This document shows positions 55,801-64,000 of a DNA stretch of 64,000 bases, piece by piece. The position numbers and the translations under genes are program-made. The DNA lies in assembly GCA_003971905.1 (NCBI GenBank), contig RSEE01000101.1, positions 160,970 through 224,969 of the forward strand. Direction: 5' to 3'. The stretch is from Moniliella sp. 'wahieum'. Its lineage: Eukaryota; Basidiomycota; Moniliellomycetes; Moniliellales; Moniliellaceae. Position 1 is the stretch's first letter, and every line of letters begins with the position of its first letter. A model generated the notes under the pieces. The model did no database searches and was not told where the DNA came from. It saw only the letters and a list, made by a program, of their open reading frames with translations.

Positions 55801-57634
55801 ACTGCGAGGTGATTGTGGATGGGGAGGTGGTACACACGACGCGGGTGCGGCAGTACACCAACATGCCCTTCTTGATGCGTCAGTGGAGATCTTTGTGCGC
55901 GACTGGCGCGAGTGCAGGGGGTGGTGTGCGTACGTGATGCGGTGGTGGTGCGCGCTTACGACCCCATCATTGGCATGTCCTTCTGGACTTGCCGCGCTTG
56001 CTGACCAAATCGAGCCAGTGCGCCAACGGTTCCAGATCGAGCACGGGGCCGGCGTAGGTAAGGCAAGCATCAACCTCTCTTTCCGCTCGGTTTCAGCTCC
56101 ATCTGCCTCGGGTCTTGGTCGGTGCGCAGACGGCAACGGTAGAGATCCTGTCCCGATTACCATCGATTTCCTCCCTCGGAGCGAAGTGGACTCGCACCGT
56201 GCGCACCGGAAAATGCGACACGTAATGCGCGTGCCTCGTACGTTTCCATCGGTCGGCAATCAAGCGGTTGGACGACATTGCCTCCAATCAATCTGTCCGA
56301 AGACCCGGGGGAGGCAGAGGAGCTCTATGACGGGAGACACACACCAAGCTTCCTGCGACCGCGCTGACGGCCGACTCGGAGGCCGGCATCAGTTCCGCCG
56401 GGGCCAAGGCGCACCCATTCGAATTGGGGTGTACGATCGCTTTTCTGCCCCGGTGGGATTCTTGTTTGGGGTCCGGGCGGGCTGGGCGCAGCAGGGGTCC
56501 AGTGGCCGCAAGGCGCCGTATCAAGCAGCGTCGCTCGGACGCGATCGCTGTGGGCTGGCTGACGGATTTGGAGGACAACGTGGGACGGGGGTCGAGTTGC
56601 CCTGGTGATCGGCAAGAACTTGGAGATCCTTTCGCGCAACTACCTTACCCTCTTCGCTCACCAGCGCAGACCAGGGCCGCTATACGATTCGCGCCAGCAC
56701 CAGCACGTTCCGTCGTCCGTCACGATTGCCAAGTCGTTCACGATGGATGGTGAGGAGGAGGAAGGACTTGGACGGTTCGGTCCTGAGATCCACTGCTGCC
56801 CATCATGACTTACCCAGATTGGCACGCTCAAGGTCAAGCTCGTTGTGCTCTGGGCTGTCAGATGCGCATGCGGCGGACGCTGCGTGCGGACGCGGTGATT
56901 GGGCAGCATGCCAAACACGCTACGAAGTATTTGCTCATCTGAAACCCGATGCGGTGCGCAAGCGCGATTGGCGCTTGGACTTGGGCCTGCCGGACCTGGG
57001 TCTTGCGGGATTAGGCTTTGGTTCGGACAAGGGAGGCGACAAGGCAGATGGGCAGCGTCTCGGTCGTGTTGGGTCCCTCTTTTCCTTCTTGACTGGCGGA
57101 GGAGGGAAACACCATGGTCCGACGGCCTCAGCGTCCTCCTCTGCCCCGCCCGCGTCCCCTTCGGCACGCTGGGCTGCACGCCTGCCACGCTCAAGGTCCA
57201 GCGCCAGCAACCTTGTTGGTCATTCGGGCAAGGACGCAGAGCCAGAATCTGCCACTTGCGATGGGGCTGCTGCTCCCACGCCCGACCCATCTCACGCCCA
57301 GGACAGCAGCGCTGGTGCACCCCCCTCCACTGAGGTGGACAGCACGTCCACCTCGAAACATCCGCACGAACCACTCTCACCCCACAAATCCCTCACGGGC
57401 TCGCTGCGCTCCAGGGCCAAGCGGCTCAGCCTGCAGTCCGACAAGCTGCACCGCCCGTGTCGTGTCGGACACATAACGAACCAAACAAACCAAAACCCCT
57501 TTCTTTCCCTGACCTTTTTTATACTAAAACGTACTCTGGCCTCCCCCATTCCTTCGGTTTCCAGATTCCATATGTCCTTCCCCCCGTTCGCGAAGTTGGT
57601 TCGGCCCAGCTGTTCCCTATCAATGTCATACTGA
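52854..57634 (+). CDS. Tricalbin / extended-synaptotagmin-like lipid transfer protein
   Basis: Tether at ER-plasma membrane contacts that carries lipids through an SMP domain and binds membranes with C2 domains. After a Pro-rich start (MATYHYGSGWSSRRPIPTVN) come TDPITNTDVVITDSSPHMV, a membrane hairpin (LATSCTIALTLVWILTVLL, TLGLVVLAYVLRYALYLAGE), and the SMP domain (ESAGWLNTFIATLWRQLDP, IQPSLPPFISGVKIDDLGFG, VIPFPIWIAIEQLSVSVRVR, LIDLPFVHRFVQSTLATVC). A first C2 domain reads SSQDANGYSDPYIIVSLAKF and LWDSDMHTADDIVGR (about 54885-55150) with Ca-ligand-like Asp residues. A second is near 55690-55970 (WPSGVLRIGLENIEGLEMRG, TTRVRQYTNMPF). The C-terminal part ends in Ser/Pro-rich sequence. More than ten frameshifts make this the worst-read gene of the window. 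Intron at 55146-55222. The stop is uncertain. Confidence 0.85.
55146..55222 (+). other. Intron in tricalbin-like gene, inside the first C2 domain
   Basis: Donor GTACGT after DDIVGRVA, a GCTAAC branch site and acceptor CATACAG before KNVIDLMET. Length 77 bases. Confidence 0.8.
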
Positions 57635-58351
57635 AAGTCTGTGTTGTCATCGTGCTCTCCCGCGTGGGCGGGCGAACCCTGGCGGAGGGAGAGGGTGGAG
57701 AGATTGATACAAAACAGGCTAAAACCCATTCAGAGAGAGAATGGACGATGAAGAGAGACCCAGTGGTTGCGCGACGTCTCTCCGCACCCAGACACTCGTT
57801 CTTGCCGTCCTGCTATATGGGCAAAAGACAAAAGGCCACAACGTCAAGCAGACACAGTAGAGTGGTTGGTTCGTTCTATTTTGCTCTGCTTTGGAACTCA
57901 GTGCCAAGTTTTTCAGCCTCTGTGCATACGACTCTAGTACAACTATTACGTTTCCTCGCCTTTCTTCCTCCTTTCCCTTAGTTTTGTGTTGTACCAACTG
58001 GGCAAAGACAACTCTCGTTTCAATTAGGACCGCAGTCACATACGGCTCACGACGCGCACGCCCAGGTTGTGGCACCTACCTCTTCTGTGGCTGCGGTGCG
58101 CAGCGACATTGCCAGAGATGGACCGTTGCCATGGGCAAGGAACGATGCTCGGTGCCGCCGTGGCCAAGGCGGCGTGCAAACCCAACAGGCAGACGAGGTA
58201 CAAGATGCATGCGAGCAGGGGGAGGACCACCATGGTATGTAATGTAATGTAATGTAACAAAAAAGACAAGTGCGCCGGTCTACCGATCTCGTGCTTGGCT
58301 CGACCCACAATCAACAGGTGGGGGAGGACAAGTAGAGGCGCTGGAGCACTA
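57635..58351. other. Intergenic region between convergent tricalbin and OPI1-like genes
   Basis: No gene supported. Lower GC with T-rich 3'-UTR-like sequence; an ATGTA pentanucleotide repeat lies at 58236-58257. Confidence 0.45.
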
Positions 58352-59999
58352 CTAGGTTGGGACGAGGCGATGGCAGCGGCGCCAGCGCGGTCGGCAGGTC
58401 CAGTCGTACACGTCGTCGTTTGGACGAAGCGGCAGAAACTTCGCTGCGTGCCGGGCTGGGGTGGTTGTGGCGCCAAGCCCGGGCCCAGGGCCGACAAGGA
58501 ACGGGACACATCGTCCTGCCAAAGCACGTTTACGCTGTACGCTCATCATGCGCGCCTGTTCCATCCACCCGTCCACGCGGTCCAGTGATTCCCCAAATAC
58601 CACCGTCACGCTCCGCAGCACATCCAAGCTTTCCACTGCCAGAGTGAACACGCGCGCAGCCTGGGCCGGCGCCGGGTCTTCCTGCGCATGCGTCGCCCAG
58701 CGCGCCGGGAGAGCCAAGATAAATCCGCGCACGGCACTGCGCGCGGGAGCCGGTAAAGCTCGTCCCGCATACTTGCTTACCACCTCCACTACCCCGCGCA
58801 TCGTGCCCACCACATCGCCCCGAATTTGGGTCAGGTCGTCTGGCGGCACCACGTCGGCGTACCCCTGCCCCGCTGCACCATCATGTCCCGCAACGAGGTA
58901 ATGTGGTGCTCCATGTGCGCCGTCGCGTATTGCAGCCACTGCAAACAATTTTAGTGACTTGATCGATTCGGGCGAACGCGCCATGGCACCCTGCAGTCCC
59001 CCCAGCTCCTCGCCCCGCTCGCCCCGCGCACTGGGCGTTGGCCTCCCCCGATTTCGCGGGCCAGGAACCGGGTCGGGGTACGGCCGCGCGCGATGCGAGT
59101 GCGTGTGAGGGTGGGAGTGCGAATGCGGATGCGAGTGGGGATGGGAGGGGGAATGCGAAGGTAGAGATAGAGGTGCAGGAACAGGTACACCAGCGGTTGG
59201 GTCCCATGCGCGCGGTGCAGGGCATACTTGAGCATTGCCCGTCGTTCTTCTGCCCTTTGCGATTCGGGAAGAAGAGCGAGATGAGCATGAATCGAAGCGT
59301 GAAGAGCGTCCCTCTCGTGGCGGGCAAGAGGGTGTCCAAGTGCGCCTCGGCCGCCTCGTCGTCCACTACGACCGCCTCCTCGCTCGAAGGCAAGATCCTG
59401 TCCAACTGTCTTCGTGCAAACCCATCGAGATGTGCACGTTTGACTCGCCCAGGTAGTCACCCACTTTCGACATGACTGGCCGACCAATCGAACCCACCAG
59501 ATCCGCTCCGTACTGCACCGTATCAGTCCTTGTCAACACGCATGCGGGCAAGACACAGAAAAAAAAGCAATCCTACCAGGCAGGCAGGCAGACAGGCAGG
59601 CAGGCACACGTACTTTGACCAGGCGGGACTTTTGCTTGGCTTGTTCAATCGCATCGAGGGTACTACGAACAATGGGGTGCGCCCCGACCCCATCCTCGCC
59701 CTCGTCGGCCTCCATCGCCTCCTCCGCCCCTCGGTCTCACCGTCAACAGAGAGGGGGCAGCGTCGGAAAGGGGCTGGAGAGCGAGTGGATGCGCCCTGGT
59801 TCCCGTCCGAGAGCAAGGTGGGGGACTGGATGGCAGGTGGGGGGCGCAGGCGCCGTGGCTCGGCTACCGTCTGACTGGAGCCCGCGTCGGAGGGGAGGAG
59901 CGGCGGCCAGGGTGCGGAGCGCATGTCGGTCAGCGCCGAGATGGCCAGCTGCACCTCGCGCGACTCGGCGAGGGAGAGGGTGCGCAGGCGGTCGGGCAA
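58352..59999 (-). CDS. OPI1: OPI1-like transcriptional regulator of phospholipid genes
   Basis: Opi1 represses inositol/choline-responsive genes and is held at the ER by phosphatidic acid. Family-like segments in order: PDRLRTLSLAESREVQLAIS (about 59940-59999), IVRSTLDAIEQAKQKSRLVK joined across an intron to YGADLVGSIGRPVMSKVGDY, GFARRQLDRILPSSEEA (about 59400), GGLQGAMARSPESIKSL with WLQYATAHMEHHITSLRDMM (about 58890-58940), VEVVSKYAGRALPAPARSAV, ALPARW and ARVFTLAVESLDVLRSV (about 58640). The order and spacing match fungal Opi1. The initiator Met lies upstream of 59999 and could not be fixed because the frame is broken near 60010. Between about 59000 and 59330 the reading is unclear and may include another intron or an insert. 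Stop taken at 58352. Confidence 0.75.
59513..59613 (-). other. Intron in OPI1-like gene containing a CAGG repeat
   Basis: Donor GTACGT after KSRLVK and acceptor GGTGCAG before YGADLVG keep the frame. The intron holds a CCTG/CAGG tetranucleotide array at 59577-59606. Length 101 bases. Confidence 0.85.
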
Positions 60000-61002
60000 G
60001 CGCGGTCGAGCAGCGCAGGTCGGGCGCGGCGTCGTCGGGGCCGGCGCGCGGCTCGGGCTGGCTGGGCGGGGGGTCGGCGGAAGCGGAAGACTGTGGTGGT
60101 GGTGTGTGGTGGTGGTGGTGTGAGCGCTGGAGAGGGGGTTGCTGGGAGACTAGGCTAGGCAAAGGAGGGATGGGCTGGAGAGATGAGGTGGTGCGAGAAA
60201 TGCCTCGGACGCATGGACCGATGAGGGATGAACGTGAGAATGGCCAGGCACGAGGCACGCCGGACGCTGCGCGACTCAGATCTGACTTGGGATTCACTAT
60301 TCACTCGCACCCACTGTCCATCTTCCATGCCACATCCCATATCAGACGCTTGCCAGCCCATGCCCATCCGCCACAGCCACTGGCCACCCGTCCTAGTCCT
60401 CGTCCCTCCTCCCGCTGCACCCATGCTCGTCTGCGATCTGAGCCTGGCTGGGCCGTCTGAAAGCCGCCTCCCTCCGCCTGCCCGACACCGCCTCGCGCAC
60501 CCACACCGCCCCCGCGCCCCCCGCCCGCTTTCACGCCGCCCCCTGTCGCACCCGCCCAGCCCACCTGCCCTCGCTGCCCCCCGCATGCCACACGCAAGGG
60601 GCGACAGGAGGTATTCACCATCACCGGTCGCCATCACCCTCCCCCCGGGCAGCATTCAGCATTCAGCAACAAGCCACACAGCCCCCACACCGCACAGCAC
60701 ATCACGTGCTGGGCGGCATGGCACATGTCAGCGCGCCCCCCAGGCCACCTGTGTGTCTGGGCCGCATCCAATCTTCAATCTGCATGCGTCATGCTAGCCT
60801 ATTCTCTGCTGCTCGCATTGTCTTTCTCTCATGGCGCCACACACCGCCACACCCACAATCGCCCCATCTCGCATCCGCTGCTTCTTTCCTTTCACGAGCA
60901 ACTGCGTTGGTCGCACCGCCACATCTACACGGGAAACAGGAGGGAGGTAGCTGCCCATTCATAGCATGCGAGCGGCAGACGCCACCCCAACCCTATAGTA
61001 GT
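60000..61002. other. Upstream region of OPI1-like gene and 3' side of VPS10
   Basis: The first 200 bases or so probably hold the start of the OPI1-like gene. A GTG repeat is at 60091-60121. CACGTG lies at 60703-60708. No other gene is supported despite open frames in GC-rich sequence. Confidence 0.4.
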
Positions 61003-64000
61003 CTACTCGTCGTCGTCGTACTCGACGCGCAGGATCTCGGCATCGTCGTCGGTCGACAGGTGGCGGTAGCCGCCGTAGCTGCCGCGCCCACGGCGGATGC
61101 GCGTGCCCAGCGCCGGCACCCCTCCAGCCACGCCGCCGCATACGCCACCGCACTCCCCACCACGCCCTCCGCCACATACACCGCCTCCCCCACCGCGCCC
61201 GCCACCCAGTACGGCACCGACGCCAGTGTCTGTCCCGCCGTCCAGTCGCGCCGGTCCACCTCGCTGCGCTCCCGCCACGCGCTGGCCCGTCCGGCAGCCG
61301 GATGCGCTGCGCCCGCCCGCCTGCGTCCACCAGTACGCCAGCACCCCGCCACACAGCACCGGCAGCGCCAGCACCGACAGCCACCAGAACAGCCGTGGCC
61401 TGCCCACGACGCGCCGCCGCACGAGTGCGCCGCCCCGCGGTCCAGGCGCTGCCCGCCCTCGCACTGGCTCATGGGCACCTTGCGGTACGCCGTGCGCTCG
61501 TACCACATGCCGTCTTTGCTCGCTGCGCACTGGCCCACCGGGTCCGACACGAGCGCCAGTGTGCCCTCGACCAGCACACCTCGCCCTGCGCGTTGCGCAC
61601 GTGGTTTACTCGCATTCAAAGTCGTCGGCGGTGCAGGTGCATTGGTTGGTCATTCGCCTCGTGCTTTGGGTCTTCCAGCGCCTGCTCGCCCACCCAGCAT
61701 GCGGCCTGCCGCTTCCTCGCCAGTAGTACCGCACCTGCCCAAACAGACACCGTTCTTCTTCCGCTGCTCCGCGGACGGCGACCACTGCTCAAAGTCACTG
61801 TCGACGCCCGGCAGGAACTGACACTGGCGCGGCTGCAGCGGCGAAAAGTCCAGGTGGACCGCGGTCGTGTGCGCCGAGCTGTAGGGCTGCGTGCCGAGCA
61901 AGATGAACCGTTGACGTCGATCGTAGGGCCCCGTGAGGATGTGCTGGACTTTGAGCGGATCACCAAACACGTGCTCGTGCCAGTGCAAGCCCTCATCCAA
62001 CGTGTACACCACACGTCCGTCGGCTCCTCGTCGTTGACCAGCACAATGATCGAGCCGTGGTCACCAAACTCCCATCGATGCGCGCCCTTGCGCACCTCGG
62101 TCCAGGTAAAGCCCGCGTCGCGCGTGTAAAACGTATCGCTCTCTGCGTACGGCAACAAGCGCCGTCCTACATTGCCCACCCCGACCATCTGGCCCTTGGC
62201 CGACGGGACGAGTAGAGCGTGCCCGGCTCGTCGCGCTCCGTATAGCCGTGCAGATGCAGACTGCACTCGGCGTCTTGGCATGGGTAGGGTTGATGGTCAC
62301 TGTCCCGGGCCGGGCTGGCGACGGAACCCAGGTGGCACCATCGTTGTGCGTGATCAACGTCCCGAGCGCTTTCATGCCCCAATCAACGTTTCCGACGGAT
62401 TGAGCACCTTGTTGACCAGCAATCCATTCAGGTCCACCATCTTTTCAAAGTCAACGTAGCCCCCGTGTTGCGATTGACATTGTCCAGCGAGAGGGTAAAG
62501 TAGGTGCCGTTCCAATTGGATTTGACCGCTGCCCATCTCGCGGCCGGCGTGGCTTCGGTCGTGACATGCAAAAAGATCGCGCCGGTGGTCGAGTCGAGAG
62601 CGGTGTAGGCACTGTGATCGAGCTTCATCCCGGGCGGGAAGAGGTTTGGGCCCAGGTCTCTCGCCATTGAGAGAGACCATGAGATGCAAGCCCATTGTTT
62701 CCCGCACAAACTGAGCTACCACCATGTACCGATCAAACTAGCAAACGCCAACGCATCCGTAAAGAGTTGCTTGCGTTTCTTGTACAGGTCTTGGCCCAAC
62801 ACAATGTTGAGCATGTTGCCCACTGTGGCGTGGTCTGACGACCAGATTGGACCGCTTGCACCTCACACACGATCGTGCGGTCCCCCACGGGCAAGTTGAC
62901 GTCACGCAAGAACGTACAGGTACGCACATACGTATCGAGCAGCTTCCATGACCGTCCATGGTCGGTGGACAGGTGAGCTTCCGCATGGCACGCGCCCGAG
63001 AGCGAACTGAGTCCTTCATCCCGTCCAGATGAGCCAGTCGGGATGGTAGGATGAAAGTCGAGAATCGACGCCGATCGTGTTGGGCTCCAAGGGCGCGCGG
63101 AACCACTGCCATGTCTGGCCGCGGTCCGTGTATAGTGCACCGCATCCTGTGCCGTGACGAGGTAGACGCGTTCGCGTGCATACGGGTTAGCGATCATGCG
63201 CAAAAAGTTAACACTCTTCCCCCCCTCATTCTCTTCCATCCGCGCCCACGTTCGTCCTTCGTCCGACGACCGGTACACCGACATGTCCTTCAGCAGCAAC
63301 AGCACGTTTCGACGAGTCGGGCAGCCACATCGAATCGGCCACCGAGGCCGGCAGCTCCGTCCGACCGACCAGCACTTGTGGAGGCGGAGGCGGCACGTCC
63401 TTGCACAGCAACCCGACGCGGCTCGTCCAGTCGTTCCCCGCCCACGCACGCTGTGCCCGGTACACGGCGGTAGCCACTAGAGATCATCGCGTACCTTGGT
63501 CGAACCGCGTTGGCACGCTCCGGGGGGTAGAGCGGTGCGCCTGGCTCAGCCACACACGTCCCGTCCGCCGAGCGACAAAGCCAAAGTCACATTCAAGTCG
63601 TGCGCTTGGCATGCACATGGTCTCTTCCGTGGCCTACTGGTCGTGGAACTTGTGGCCGACAATGCAGTCGGCATCAGGTTTGCGGCGAAGGTACCATTGC
63701 TTGCGTCCGAGCAGACAGCCGTTCTCCCCTGGCGGTTGGACAACCATTTTTTCCAGGTCGGTGTCTCGGCAGGTACGTTTTCCCCACCGTGGCGAAATCA
63801 ACAAGATGCTCACCACCTTCTTGCCCTGGACGCATTCTTCTTGTTCACCACGACCCATCAGGAGGAACTTTTGCGCCGTGTTGTCCGGGATGTGGGAGGA
63901 ACTTGATGTCCGCCGTGAGACCCAAGGCGAGTTGTTCCATTCTTGCGAAGTTCCAACTGTACAGCAGGTGGTCCTCTCGCTTTCGTCTGGCACAAGCACC
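61003..64000 (-). CDS. VPS10: VPS10/sortilin-type sorting receptor, 5' part beyond window
   Basis: Type I receptor that carries hydrolases from the late Golgi to the vacuole. The window starts inside the Cys-rich end of the first Vps10 module ([33 protein letters not shown], about 63650-63900). A second complete module follows: [20 protein letters not shown] (Asp-box, about 63270), [88 protein letters not shown] (Asp-box, about 62120) and [14 protein letters not shown]. Its 10CC-like end has [13 protein letters not shown] (about 61620). Then come [20 protein letters not shown], one transmembrane span ([21 protein letters not shown], about 61370) and a short acidic cytosolic tail ending [22 protein letters not shown] (stop 61003-61005). 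Two modules match yeast Vps10, not single-module animal sortilin. Multiple frameshifts. Confidence 0.92.

Overview
The window is nuclear DNA of a fungus: GC-rich, intron-poor protein genes on both strands, short GT-AG introns (about 50-180 bases, one with a perfect TACTAAC branch site), fungal-type proteins (an Adp1-like ABCG half-transporter, an Opi1-like regulator, a two-module Vps10, a fungal Phb1) and no bacterial features. Intron scarcity, high GC and the flavour of several proteins suggest a basidiomycete yeast or smut-related lineage, but that placement is inference. No tRNA, rRNA, CRISPR array or intact transposon was seen.

Layout: 1-1210 (-) mitochondrial SLS1-like protein, cut by the window edge; 1649-6043 (+) condensin subunit SMC4; 6980-10370 (-) peroxisomal Lon protease with a C-terminal ARL signal; 10966-11938 (-) prohibitin PHB1; 12227-14472 (+) SWI3/RSC8/SMARCC chromatin remodeller subunit; 15388-16986 (+) atypical mitochondrial-carrier-like membrane protein; 16987-24437 a gene-poor, lower-GC stretch holding one aldo-keto reductase (19931-21141, -) and a decayed copy of the 5' side of the carrier gene (about 18341-18720); 24438-27573 (-) pentatricopeptide-repeat protein; 27781-29661 (+) protein tyrosine phosphatase; 30357-32430 (-) unidentified membrane protein; 32784-34274 (-) proteasome ATPase RPT5; 34644-37908 (+) ADP1-like ABC transporter; 38262-42575 (+) kinesin-7; 43387-44271 (+) PWWP protein; 45615-48960 (-) elongation factor SPT5; 49468-52386 (-) membrane RING-CH ubiquitin ligase; 52854-57634 (+) tricalbin/extended-synaptotagmin protein; 58352-about 60000 (-) OPI1-like; 61003-64000 (-) VPS10 sorting receptor, cut by the window end.

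The genes are ordinary housekeeping functions (chromosome condensation, chromatin, transcription elongation, proteolysis, ER-plasma membrane contacts, vacuolar sorting, lipid-gene regulation) and form no obvious pathway cluster. Five pairs are divergent and share short promoters; four of the intergenic regions upstream of genes carry the word GGCGGAATG, often as an inverted repeat, and three others carry TGACGCGTGACG.

Almost every gene is broken by single-base frameshifts. Where the conserved protein shows what is missing, it is one base lost from a short homopolymer. This looks like uncorrected sequencing or assembly error, not pseudogenisation, so gene spans are given as whole loci and frames must be joined across these sites. 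RPT5 is intact.
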